Made by a program: the position numbers and the translations under genes
The notes under the pieces: model-generated
What the model was told of the DNA's origin: nothing
The model's database searches: none
Seen by the model: the letters and a program-made list of their open reading frames with translations, nothing else
Shown here: piece after piece, positions 55,505-63,608 of the stretch
Layout of the letters: each line of letters opens with the position of its first letter
Position numbering within the stretch: the first letter of the stretch is position 1
NCBI RefSeq assembly: GCF_004795105.1
Contig: NZ_SSBL01000008.1
Span: forward strand, 1 to 64,000
DNA from: Streptomyces sp. A0642
GTDB taxonomy: Bacteria > Actinomycetota > Actinomycetes > Streptomycetales > Streptomycetaceae
DNA: 64,000 nucleotides
Reading direction: 5' to 3'

Positions 55505-56970
55505 CGCCGGCCACCCTCGGAGGAGGCGTCCCCGCCGCCGTCCCGTGCGGGGACAGCCGCACGAGGGCCGTACGGGCCGGCCGCCTCCGGGGGGTCCACG
55601 GGGTGTCCGGCCGCCTGCTCCGCGTCGGCGAGCCGCCAGCGGGTGCGCAGCTTGAGGAGCACCGCCAGGAGGGAACCGAAGACGAGCACGTACACGACGA
55701 CCACCAGGCCGAGCATGATCCACAGGGTGGACGAGCGCGTCGCCGTGACGGCCTCCGAGACCCGCATGTTCTGGTAGACGATCCAGGGCTGACGGCCCAC
55801 CTCGGTGGCGATCCAGCCGCATTCGACGGCCACCACGGAAGCCGGACCCGCGCAGGCCGCCCCGCGGTAGAACCATCTGGACCGGGGAAGCCCGCGCTGC
55901 CGCCACCACACCAGGCCGTACCAGAGCGCCAGGAGTACCAGCGCGGAGCCGATGAGCACCATGACGTCGAAGGCCCAGTGCGCGATCGTCGCCTGAACGG
56001 CCGTCGGCCGTTGATCCGGCGGTACGGAAGTCAGCCCCACGACCTCGGTGTCCGGGCTGAAGCCAGCGAGAACGGAGTCGAGCAGGGGGACCTTGATGCC
56101 GCCCGAGACCGAACCGTCGGAGTGGAGACGGCCGAAGAGGTACTCCGGGACGCGGGTATCGGTCTTCCAGACGATTTCCATGGCCGCGAACTTGACCGGC
56201 TGCTTGTGGAACACCGAGCGGGCGATGGAGTCGCCCAGGACGAACTGCACCGGGGTCGCCACCGCCGCGAGGGTGAAGGGAACGGTGAAGCCCAGCCGGT
56301 GGTAGCGGTCGCTGCGCCCCCTCAGCCGGCCGACGGCGTAGACGCCGGCCACCAGGTAGCCCGCGGTCAGCAGCATGGCGACGACGAAGTGCCAGTACTG
56401 CGGCCCGAACATCGGTGTGAAGACCGCCTTCCAGATGTCCACGTCCTTCGGACGGCCCGCGGCGTCCAGTGAGAAGCCCTGCGGCGTGTTCATCCATGAA
56501 TTGGCTGCAAGAATGCCGAAGGCCCCCAGCAGCGCCGCGGCCGGGAGCGGCAGCCCGAGCAGGAAGTGCGTGCGGGGCTTCAACCGCCGCCATCCGTAGA
56601 GGTAGATGGCGATCAGGACCGCTTCGAGGAAGAACGCCCACGCCTCGACTCCGAAGCCGATGCCGAAGACGTCGCCCCACCGGCCCATCAACCCCGGCCA
56701 GAGCAGCCCGAATTCGAAGGAGAGGACGGTGCCGGTGACGACGCCGACGGCGAACTGAACCGCCATGACCGCCGACCAGCGCCGCGCCAGCAGGAGGGCG
56801 GTCGCGTCGTTGTGGCGCAGCCCGCGGTAGTGCATGACCAGGGTGATCAGCGGCAGGGCCACGCCCAACGGGACCAGGATGATGTGGGAGGCCAGGGTGA
56901 AGGCCATGAGCTCTCTGGCCGGCAGGAGCTGGTCCGGAGCACTCGTCAGCAGGTGGACCGAGGTGTGCAT
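55501..56970 (-). CDS. cydA: cytochrome bd-type quinol oxidase subunit I (CydA, short Q-loop)
   Basis: A 489-residue haem subunit. Haem ligands are H29 (ASHIILVPLG), H194 (QYWHFVVAML) and M337 (FDVMVLIG). GRQPW at 392-396 is conserved. The Q-loop between residues 258 and 330 is short, as in cyanide-insensitive (CIO) bd oxidases. The C-terminal tail is Pro/Ala-rich. ATG at 56970, 34 bases after the glucose dehydrogenase gene. No cydDC transporter lies next to it. Confidence 0.93.
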   Translation of the reverse strand: MHTSVHLLTSAPDQLLPARELMAFTLASHIILVPLGVALPLITLVMHYRGLRHNDATALLLARRWSAVMAVQFAVGVVTGTVLSFEFGLLWPGLMGRWGDVFGIGFGVEAWAFFLEAVLIAIYLYGWRRLKPRTHFLLGLPLPAAALLGAFGILAANSWMNTPQGFSLDAAGRPKDVDIWKAVFTPMFGPQYWHFVVAMLLTAGYLVAGVYAVGRLRGRSDRYHRLGFTVPFTLAAVATPVQFVLGDSIARSVFHKQPVKFAAMEIVWKTDTRVPEYLFGRLHSDGSVSGGIKVPLLDSVLAGFSPDTEVVGLTSVPPDQRPTAVQATIAHWAFDVMVLIGSALVLLALWYGLVWWRQRGLPRSRWFYRGAACAGPASVVAVECGWIATEVGRQPWIVYQNMRVSEAVTATRSSTLWIMLGLVVVVYVLVFGSLLAVLLKLRTRWRLADAEQAAGHPVDPPEAAGPYGPRAAVPARDGGGDASSEGGRR

Positions 56971-57004
56971 AGCCGCCTTCGCTGTTCAGGTTCCGCGGAG
57001 AGGG

Positions 57005-57844
57005 TCAGCCGCCGGTCGCGAACCCGGGGAAGAGCGTCATCCCGCCGTCGACGTAGAGGGTCGTCCCCACGACGTAGTCCATGAGGTCCGACGCGAGCAG
57101 GACCACGGCGTGGGCGATGTCCTCGGGGTCACCGATCCGGTCGTAGGGGATCAGCCGAAGGAGGTCCTCCCTGGCCGCCGGCGTCTCCCAGGCGCTGCGG
57201 TTGATGGGGGTCCTGATCGCCCCGGGGGCGACGGCGTTCACCCGGATCTTCTCCGGTGCGAGCTCCTGGGCCAGGGTCTGCATCATCATCTGCACGCCTC
57301 CCTTCGACGAGGCGTAGTTCACGTGCCCCGCCCAGGGGATGACCTGGTGCACGGAGCTCATGCAGATGATCTTCCCGGCGGCCCGGGACACCTCCGGGAC
57401 CACTCCGCGCCGGCGGAATTCCCTGACCGCCTCCCTCGCGCACAGGAACTGGCCTGTGAGGTTGACGTCGAGGACCTTCTGCCACTGGGCGAGACTCATG
57501 TCGGTGAACGCGGCATCACGCTGCATACCGGCGTTGGCGACCAGGATGTCGAGCGTCCCGAACTCCTGGACGGCCCGCTCCACCATCGCGGTCACCTGGG
57601 CCTCCTGCGACACGTCGGCCTCGTACGCCACCGCGCGCACCCCTGACGACGCGATCTCCTCGACCACGTGCTCGGCCGCCTCGCGGCCGGTCACGTAGTT
57701 GACCACCACGTCGGCTCCGGCCCGCCCCAGCCCGATGGCGGTCGCCTTGCCGATGCCCGAATTCGCACCAGTCACCAGGGCTGTCTGGCCCTTCAGCAGG
57801 CCGGCCGGCAGAGCACCCCGTACTGCCCCGGCGTGGGAATCCAT
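57005..57844 (-). CDS. glucose 1-dehydrogenase-like short-chain dehydrogenase
   Basis: A 279-residue SDR. The cofactor loop is TGANSGIG (25-32), NAG is at 104-106, the catalytic residues are S163/S164, Y177 and K181. The match to Bacillus glucose 1-dehydrogenase is close in diagnostic places: the region MSSVHQVIPW, RVNAVAPGAIRTPIN, and the end DGGMTLFPGF. It would oxidise beta-D-glucose to gluconolactone with NAD(P). AAGGAG lies nine bases before the ATG at 57844. It is 34 bases before cydA and 176 bases after the gluconokinase-mutarotase gene. Confidence 0.88.
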   Translation of the reverse strand: MDSHAGAVRGALPAGLLKGQTALVTGANSGIGKATAIGLGRAGADVVVNYVTGREAAEHVVEEIASSGVRAVAYEADVSQEAQVTAMVERAVQEFGTLDILVANAGMQRDAAFTDMSLAQWQKVLDVNLTGQFLCAREAVREFRRRGVVPEVSRAAGKIICMSSVHQVIPWAGHVNYASSKGGVQMMMQTLAQELAPEKIRVNAVAPGAIRTPINRSAWETPAAREDLLRLIPYDRIGDPEDIAHAVVLLASDLMDYVVGTTLYVDGGMTLFPGFATGG

Positions 57845-58020
57845 GACGCTTCGTCTCCTTGCTGCGGCACTCCGGCCCGCCCGGCTCCTGCCCGGCAGGC
57901 GGGGTACAGGCAATCACCGATGGGCGCGGCCGTACCCCCGGCGGGCCGCTGCCGAGCCGTGGGGCGGGGCAGCTTCCCCCGGTTGGCCTCACCCCGGCAC
58001 CGGCCGGTCAGCTCATGCGC

Positions 58021-59652
58021 TCACGCGGACTGCCATGCCGTCAGGCCCCATCGGAGGACGTGGGTCTCGCCCCGGTTCAGTACCTCGGCCCCGGGGCCGC
58101 TGCGAAAGGCGTCGGGCGGGCAGGACATCGGCTCCACCGCGACGCCTCTCCGGCGTTCGGCCGCCGCCAGGGTGTCGCCCGTGTAGATCTGCACGTACCG
58201 GACGCCTGCACCGAGCCGGACGTCCAGTCCATGGGCCCCGGAGGGGTGCGCCAGGCGTACGACGTCCGGTTCCCCGTCGACGCGGTCGAGGCTGAAGGCG
58301 GTGTCCAGCCTCGTGGCGCCGATGGGACGAGCCGTACGGAAGTCGAACGCCGAACCTTCGACGGGCTCCCGGCCGGTCGGCAGCCCTCGGTCGTCGGTGA
58401 GAACGCGCTCCCGTGCGGGAACGGTGAGCACCAGGGCGTCGACCACATCGGTTCCGAGCATGAGATACGGGTGCTGCCCCACGCCGTAGGGGGCGGGCCC
58501 GTTCCCCACGTTGGCCGCGGAGATCGTGACGTCGAGGCCGGCGGGGCCCAGCCGGTATTCGGCGGTCACGTCCAGCGAGAACGGATAGCCGGGTTGCGGA
58601 CGGATGACCGTGCCCGCCCGCAGCGACTCCTCGCTCCGGGTGAGCAGCCGCCACGGGACCCAGCGGACGAGGCCGTGGATCGCGTTGCCGTTCTCCGGTT
58701 CGGTGAGCGGGAGCTGGAGGTCCGCCCCAGCGAAGCGGTAGCGGCCGTCGCCGATGCGGTTGGGCCACGGGACGAGCAACTGCCCTCTTCCGCCGGTGAC
58801 GGGGGCGTCGGCGGCGAAGCCGTCCAGCAGGGCCCTGCCGTCCACCTCGTACTGGCGCAGGGCGGCGCCCAGTTGGACGACGACGGCCGTCTGCCCCTCC
58901 CACCTCAGGGTCCACTGTTCACCTGTCGGGCTCACGGGAGCCGCCTCTCCCCCGGCGCTCCCGCGAACGGGGGCGGGCTGCAACGACGAAGCCAGCTCGG
59001 CGACGATCGCCTCGGGCGGCTGGTCGATCTCCACCACCAGCGGGTGCTCGTCCGGTTCCGGCTCCTCGAAGGCGGCGATCTGGCTCTCCAGCAGCGCGGC
59101 CGGGAAGAAGTGGCCGCGCCTGGCGGCCAGCCGGGACCGGATCAGCTCCGGAGCACCGTGCAGATACACCAGGCGCACCTGCGGCCGCCCGCGCCTCAGA
59201 CGATCACGGTAGGCGCGCTTGAGGGCGGAACAGGTGACGACCGCCGGCCGGTGCGCGGCGATCTCGTGGTCCAGCCATGCGGAGACGGCGTTCAGCCAGG
59301 GGTCGCGGTCGGTGTCCGTGAGTGCCTGACCGGCTGACATCGCGGCCCGGGCGGCCGGGGAGTGGAATTCGTCCGCGTCCCGGTAGGACCAGCCGAGCCG
59401 CTCGGCGAGAAGCCGGCCCACCGTCGTCTTGCCCGAGCCGGACATGCCGACGATCAGCGCCAGTGGAGACGGCGATTCGCCGGCCCCGGCATCCGCGGCT
59501 CCTGCCGGCGACCCGGACGTCAGATCCTCCCCGGGCCGGGGGCCCTGCGCGGGCCCGGTGCGTCGAGTGCCCGGGGCGGCGCCTGCGGCAGTCCTCCGCC
59601 GCTCGTGGCGCGGGGTGCGGTTCGCTCTCTCGTCATACGGGTTCCTCCGCAT
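58021..59652 (-). CDS. gluconokinase-aldose 1-epimerase fusion protein
   Basis: A 543-residue protein with two enzyme domains. Residues about 64-224 are a gluconokinase: P-loop GMSGSGKT, then DEFHSPAARAAMSAGQALTD and the CSALKRAYRD motif. Residues about 244-538 are an aldose 1-epimerase (mutarotase): PWPNRI, NAIHGLVR (H326), GVGQHPYL (H394) and the catalytic glutamate in VAVEPMSCPPDAF (E507). The first 63 residues are Arg/Gly/Pro-rich and doubtful; ATG at 59652 lacks a ribosome site, while a strong site (GGAGG) precedes an ATG in another frame at 59637 that stops after 38 codons. The true start may be elsewhere. It is 176 bases before the glucose dehydrogenase gene. Confidence 0.85.
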   Translation of the reverse strand: MRRNPYDERANRTPRHERRRTAAGAAPGTRRTGPAQGPRPGEDLTSGSPAGAADAGAGESPSPLALIVGMSGSGKTTVGRLLAERLGWSYRDADEFHSPAARAAMSAGQALTDTDRDPWLNAVSAWLDHEIAAHRPAVVTCSALKRAYRDRLRRGRPQVRLVYLHGAPELIRSRLAARRGHFFPAALLESQIAAFEEPEPDEHPLVVEIDQPPEAIVAELASSLQPAPVRGSAGGEAAPVSPTGEQWTLRWEGQTAVVVQLGAALRQYEVDGRALLDGFAADAPVTGGRGQLLVPWPNRIGDGRYRFAGADLQLPLTEPENGNAIHGLVRWVPWRLLTRSEESLRAGTVIRPQPGYPFSLDVTAEYRLGPAGLDVTISAANVGNGPAPYGVGQHPYLMLGTDVVDALVLTVPARERVLTDDRGLPTGREPVEGSAFDFRTARPIGATRLDTAFSLDRVDGEPDVVRLAHPSGAHGLDVRLGAGVRYVQIYTGDTLAAAERRRGVAVEPMSCPPDAFRSGPGAEVLNRGETHVLRWGLTAWQSA

Positions 59653-59854
59653 CACGTGGCCGGTGCGACGGAGGTCGCCCGCCCGGGTGGCCGGTACCTC
59701 CAATCTCGGCCCCCCGGCCCGATGGCGCATCTCGGGCGGGGGCCGGGAACACGGCCTCAGGTGGTCCGGGCGGTTGTGCCGACGACGGCCGCGCTCCGGC
59801 CCGCCCCGGGGAGAAGGACCGGGTGCGGGGCGGTGCGGTCGGTGCGGTGTCGGC

Positions 59855-60526
59855 TCAGCCGAGCGGGTCGGTGGTGTCGCGCAGGGTGGCGACAGCCGGG
59901 GCGTACATGCGGGCCTTGATCGTGCCGAGGGTGTCGCCGGCCTTGTCGACCTGTGCCTGGGCGATCTCGATCGCGGTGGAGCGCACGGAGTCCTCGCCGA
60001 CCGCGTGGTCGACGATGCCGGCGGCCTCGGCATCGGACCCGCCGTAGCGGTGGGCGGTGATCATGGCCCGGTGTGCGGTCTGCGGCGCCAGCCGCGCCTG
60101 GATGAGGGCGGCCATGCCGGGAGTGAAGGGGATGTTGATGTCCGCCTCGGGCAGACACCAGTAACCGCGGTCGGCGCGCATGACGCGGAAGTCGTGGGCG
60201 AGCGAGAACATCGCACCGGCGGCGAAGGTGTGCCCCTGCAGCGCGGCCACCGTGACGACCGGCAGCGACAGGACCCGGGCGAGGAGCTCGTGGACCGCGA
60301 CCACGTAGTCCTGATGCTGGTCGGCATGGGCGAACAGCCAGTCCAGGTCGAGCCCGTTGGAGTAGAACTTGCCGGTGGCGGCGGTGACCAGCGCGCGCGG
60401 CCCCTCCGCTTTCTCCACTTCGTCGAGCGCGGCGCCGACGGCGGCGAGCCAGTCGGGATGGAAGCGGTTCTCGCCGTCTCCGAGGTCGAGGACGAAGACG
60501 TTGTCGTGGCGGTCGAGCGAGGGCAT
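59855..60526 (-). CDS. enoyl-CoA hydratase/isomerase family protein
   Basis: A 223-residue crotonase-fold protein. Motifs are TGKFYSNGLDLDWL and ALQGHTFAAGAMFSLAHDFRVM, the oxyanion-hole region, and YWCLPEADINIPF. It is closer to delta3-delta2 enoyl-CoA isomerases than to hydratases, and its short length supports this. AAGGAG lies five bases before the ATG at 60526. It stands alone, 202 bases upstream of the gluconokinase fusion. Confidence 0.88.
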   Translation of the reverse strand: MPSLDRHDNVFVLDLGDGENRFHPDWLAAVGAALDEVEKAEGPRALVTAATGKFYSNGLDLDWLFAHADQHQDYVVAVHELLARVLSLPVVTVAALQGHTFAAGAMFSLAHDFRVMRADRGYWCLPEADINIPFTPGMAALIQARLAPQTAHRAMITAHRYGGSDAEAAGIVDHAVGEDSVRSTAIEIAQAQVDKAGDTLGTIKARMYAPAVATLRDTTDPLG

Positions 60527-61102
60527 GGCGACTCCTTCGGACTGAGCTGACATGGGTCGAAGAGGAGTGCGGGCTGCGTCCCGGGCAGCGGTCCGGCTTC
60601 CGGACCCTCCCGCAGGGCGTGGCGGAGAAGGCCGTGGATCTCGGCGGCGGCCTCGATCGGGCCGGTGCTCGGCTCGGCCCGGCACGGGATCACCACGCCT
60701 TCGCCCGCGGCGATGAGGAGACACCGAGCCTGCGGCCGCGTTCCGCCGCAGCGGAGCGGCGGCGCCGAGGAGCATCCGCTCCCGACCGTCGCTTCTGCGC
60801 CGGCTCACCCGCCCCACCTCCACACGGCCGGGCGAGCCGCACATGGACTACCCACCGGTAACTTATGGGGTCCCTCGCAGCACAGGCAAGTGCGAGGACC
60901 GCGGAATTGCTCAGCCACGGAATTGCCCGACCACGGAGTTGCTCGGCCGCGGCCACAAGACAGCGCCGTCCGGCGGCTCTCGGCTCAGGCGAAACCGCCT
61001 AGGGCGAATCGACACGTCGGCGTCGCGTCCCGGGGCGGCGAAGCCGACGACCGTGAAGCCGCCGAGAACACCTCGCCGCACCCGGTCCGGGGACGCCGGG
61101 AA
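60527..61102. other. intergenic region with short tandem repeats
   Basis: 576 bases with no convincing gene. It holds three copies of a 16-base repeat at 60901-60948. Short frames on both strands lack ribosome sites. Confidence 0.45.
60901..60948. repeat. three tandem 16-base repeats
   Basis: The units GCGGAATTGCTCAGCC, ACGGAATTGCCCGACC and ACGGAGTTGCTCGGCC follow each other without gap. A fourth starts (GCGGCC) and breaks off. Confidence 0.8.
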
Positions 61103-61441
61103 TCAGGCGCCGCTTGTCGCGAGGGGGTCGCAGCTTCGGAGCCCCGTGACGTAGTTGCCGTCCGTTCCGTAGCCGGCGAAGGTCGCCCAGGCACCGGGCG
61201 CAAGGACGCGGCACGGGGCAGACTGGCCGTTCGTGTACTCGGCCGTGACGGCGACGGTCTCGCCGCAGCCGTTGAAGACATCGGTGTAGCGCCAGCTCTG
61301 GTAGGACTGCACGCACTCCGGAGCGGGGACGTCGGTCGCGGCCGAGGCGGACGGGGCGGCGGTCAGCGCCACCAGGAGCCCGGCCGCGGTCATCGCGCCG
61401 AGGGTGGCCGGTCGGGATATGCGCTTCAGGAGGTTCGTCAT
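61103..61441 (-). CDS. alpha-amylase inhibitor of the tendamistat family
   Basis: A 112-residue secreted protein. The signal peptide ends near ASA (residue 34). The mature 78 residues match tendamistat-type inhibitors of animal alpha-amylase. The inhibitory triplet Trp50-Arg51-Tyr52 lies in YQSWRY. Four cysteines are at 43, 59, 77 and 104; the first spacing (16), the second (18) and Cys43 to Trp50 (7) equal those in tendamistat (C11-C27-C45, W18). The last spacing is 27 against 28. Expected role: tight block of mammalian or insect alpha-amylase, not bacterial ones. The ATG at 61441 has GAGG nine bases upstream. Palindromes resembling amylase-gene operators lie just upstream. Single gene. Confidence 0.92.
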   Translation of the reverse strand: MTNLLKRISRPATLGAMTAAGLLVALTAAPSASAATDVPAPECVQSYQSWRYTDVFNGCGETVAVTAEYTNGQSAPCRVLAPGAWATFAGYGTDGNYVTGLRSCDPLATSGA

Positions 61442-61467
61442 GCCCCGCATCCTCGACGGGGCCGACG

Positions 61468-61488
61468 GTTTGCGCAAACTCTTGCAAG
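61468..61488. promoter_or_regulatory. adjacent palindromes upstream of the amylase inhibitor
   Basis: GTTTGCGCAAAC (61468-61479) and CTTGCAAG (61481-61488) are both perfect palindromes, one base apart, starting 27 bases before the inhibitor start. TTGC/GCAA repeats of this kind are the operators of MalR/Reg1 in Streptomyces amylase and maltose genes. Confidence 0.65.
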
Positions 61489-61542
61489 AAGTTTCAGCCA
61501 TGGCCGGGCGTCGAACCTTAACCAACACGTCAGAAGGCATTC

Positions 61543-61554
61543 TTGCGCCTGCAA
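61543..61554. promoter_or_regulatory. third operator-like TTGC...GCAA element
   Basis: TTGCGCCTGCAA is an imperfect repeat of the same TTGC/GCAA symmetry, about 60 bases further upstream of the inhibitor gene. Confidence 0.45.
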
Positions 61555-61845
61555 CACGTTTCACTGATCCACCGGCTGAGCGAGGAAAGATCCGGCGTCA
61601 GCGCGCCCTCGCTCCCCCTTGGCGGCGTCGGCCACTGCCCGTAACGCCGCAGGAACCGCAGCTCAGCGTGACCGATAATCGACGCCCCGCGAGCAGCGCG
61701 GCGAGCGGGGCCGGGGCGGCCCTCGCCGCGCCCGGCCGGAGCAAGGACGACGGCGGCACCGCGGGCCGGGGCGGCGGAGCTCCACTCGAGCGCCGGGGCG
61801 TCCGCGGCAGCGTTTACCGCCCCTCTCATCGGCGTTGCCGCCCGG

Positions 61846-61976
61846 GAGCCGATCGTGGCGGTCTCGAATTGGCTGGGCCATATGAACGCGTCGATCACCT
61901 GCGGATCTATGCGCACATGATGCAGGAGGCCGATGGCCGGGGCAGGACTGCGATGCAGGCGTGGTTCGAAGGCTAA
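61846..61976 (+). pseudogene. remnant of a tyrosine recombinase/integrase C terminus
   Basis: One frame from 61846 reads EPIVAVSNWLGHMNASIT, with the catalytic histidine of LGH. At about 61897 the frame shifts, and the next one reads LRIYAHMMQEADGRGRTAMQAWF and ends at the stop 61974-61976, with the expected nucleophile tyrosine in IYAH. The two parts join as a typical actinobacterial integrase tail if one base is restored. No further integrase domain is detected upstream, so it is a truncated, frameshifted relic of an integrative element. Confidence 0.8.
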
Positions 61977-62020
61977 AAGATCTCCCCAGACCCTCCCCGC
62001 GCCCCTGACTGCACGAGCAA

Positions 62021-62052
62021 GGCGCCCCATCCGAGACCCGGAGCGGGGCGCC
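62021..62052 (-). terminator. terminator after the C39-like gene
   Basis: GGCGCCCC (62021-62028) and GGGGCGCC (62045-62052) form an 8-bp stem with a 16-base loop. It is 12 bases past the stop of the leftward C39-like gene. Confidence 0.7.
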
Positions 62053-62063
62053 CCTTCGTGACC

Positions 62064-63434
62064 TTAGAGGAGGTCGAGGCCCCGCAGAACTGCCCTCTGA
62101 GCTGCGGAAACGCGGACCGGCCAGAAGATGTAACAGACACCCCCCGTACCGCTTCTGACCTTGCCGTTCGCGTCGTAGCGCTTCGTACGCAGCCAGATGT
62201 TCTCCCACTCGGCGCGCAGGTAGACCCGCCGCACCGCCTCATCACTCGGCGACGCCGGGTCGTTGGCGATCACATCGCCGTCCTCGGTGAAGCCGATCAC
62301 CGTCATCAGGTGGCCGGACGTGCCGTAGCCCGCGCCGGTCAGTTCGGTCTTGAGGAACGACTGTGACGTGATGACCGGGATTCCGGCCCGGACCAGGGTC
62401 TCCAGGTCCTCCAGCGAGCCGAGCCGGGTCACCGCGGCGTTCATGTCCTCGTACGTCGCCGCATAGGCGGCGTTGAACGGCCAGTTCCCGCAGCCCTCGT
62501 ACTGATGGTCGTACGTGAAGCGCGCGGCGTGGCAGACCTGGGGGTCCTCCAGGCCCGGCTTGACCCAGGCGAGGTCCTCGGCTGTGGGCCTGCGGCCCCA
62601 GTACTCGATGATCATCTGCGAGGAGGTGGGACTGCACCACGCCTCGCCGCCGTTGTCGTACTCGGGGTACTGCCCCACGTGCACGTTCTGCGAGTAGCGC
62701 GGCACCGGCAACTCCCGGGCGAGGCCGGGGGCGGAAGCGGGCACGGTGAAGCGGTCGGGGATGTCCGAGGCCATCGCGCCGACGCGCCACACCGTCGGCG
62801 TGAGCCGGGTGCCCGGCGTGCGGTACAGGGTCAGCCGCAGCCGGTACGAGAGCAGGCGCAGGCCGCTCGCCGCGTCGTCCACCGAGAAGGTGTCGGTCCA
62901 GATGGAGCTCTTGCCGTCGGTCTGGTCGTCGACCGAGGTACGGCGGATGTCCCCGTCGCCCGCGGCCCAGCGGCCCATGACGTACCAGGGGGTCTCGGTC
63001 CCGTCCGAGTAGTCGCCCCGCAGTTCGATCTGGATCCAGGTGCCGGCGGGCGTGTCCGCGTTCCAGGAGGCGATCACCTCGGTGGCCGGGACGGTGGAGC
63101 GGTGGACCGGTGAGGTCCAGGTCGCGTAGTCCCAGGCCGCGGTGGTGCCGGTGTGCGGGTCGGTGTAGTCGGTACGCCCCAGCGGGTGTCCGATCACCAG
63201 CCCCGCGCGGCGGCCCGCGACGGCACGGGTTCCCGCGCCGGATCCGCAGCGCCACTCGGTGTACGTCGACCAGAATCGGTTGTCCACGGAGGAGGGCGCC
63301 GCCGAAGGCGCGTCGGTCCGGGTACGGGGTTGAGCAGCGGCGGAAGCGGAAGCGGCGGACGACACCGCTCCGGTGCCGGCCGCCGCCGCGATCGCGGCGG
63401 TGAGCACGGTTCTGCGTGAGGTCGGACTGGGCAT
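62064..63434 (-). CDS. Tat-exported C39-like (papain-fold) protein
   Basis: A 456-residue secreted protein. The Tat signal peptide starts with SRRTVLTAAIA. The N-terminal half is a beta-rich region. The C-terminal half is a peptidase C39-like domain: C267 in GEAWCSPTSSQM, H375 in TSGHLMTVIGF and an aspartate in DVIANDPAS complete a cysteine-protease-like triad. It has neither a transporter domain nor a bacteriocin neighbour, so it probably acts as a wall- or protein-directed hydrolase. ATG at 63434. It is divergent from the uridine kinase-like gene. Confidence 0.87.
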   Translation of the reverse strand: MPSPTSRRTVLTAAIAAAAGTGAVSSAASASAAAQPRTRTDAPSAAPSSVDNRFWSTYTEWRCGSGAGTRAVAGRRAGLVIGHPLGRTDYTDPHTGTTAAWDYATWTSPVHRSTVPATEVIASWNADTPAGTWIQIELRGDYSDGTETPWYVMGRWAAGDGDIRRTSVDDQTDGKSSIWTDTFSVDDAASGLRLLSYRLRLTLYRTPGTRLTPTVWRVGAMASDIPDRFTVPASAPGLARELPVPRYSQNVHVGQYPEYDNGGEAWCSPTSSQMIIEYWGRRPTAEDLAWVKPGLEDPQVCHAARFTYDHQYEGCGNWPFNAAYAATYEDMNAAVTRLGSLEDLETLVRAGIPVITSQSFLKTELTGAGYGTSGHLMTVIGFTEDGDVIANDPASPSDEAVRRVYLRAEWENIWLRTKRYDANGKVRSGTGGVCYIFWPVRVSAAQRAVLRGLDLL

Positions 63435-63596
63435 GGGCGAGACCCCCGGTCGTCAGAGGAATGGGGCTGCGGGTGCACGACAGTGCGCCAACTATTGCGG
63501 GTCGGCCCCCGTTTCGGCCAGCGATTCGGCCCGTGCCGAAGGACCAATATGGGTCTGGACCACTGGCGTGACCTGGGGTTGCTCCGCACCGGCTCG

Positions 63597-63602
63597 TAGG
63601 CT
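63597..63602 (+). promoter_or_regulatory. -10 box for leaderless transcript
   Basis: TAGGCT lies six bases before the ATG at 63609, which places transcription start at the start codon. No ribosome binding site is seen other than GGGG adjacent to the ATG. Confidence 0.5.
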
Positions 63603-63608
63603 GGGGCC

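Larger units (their letters stand above)
61442..62063. other. non-coding stretch with palindromes, integrase relic and terminator
   Basis: 622 bases lacking an intact gene. It holds operator-like palindromes (61468-61488 and 61543-61554), the integrase fragment (61846-61976) and a hairpin (62021-62052). Between 61580 and 61845 nothing is recognised. Confidence 0.5.
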
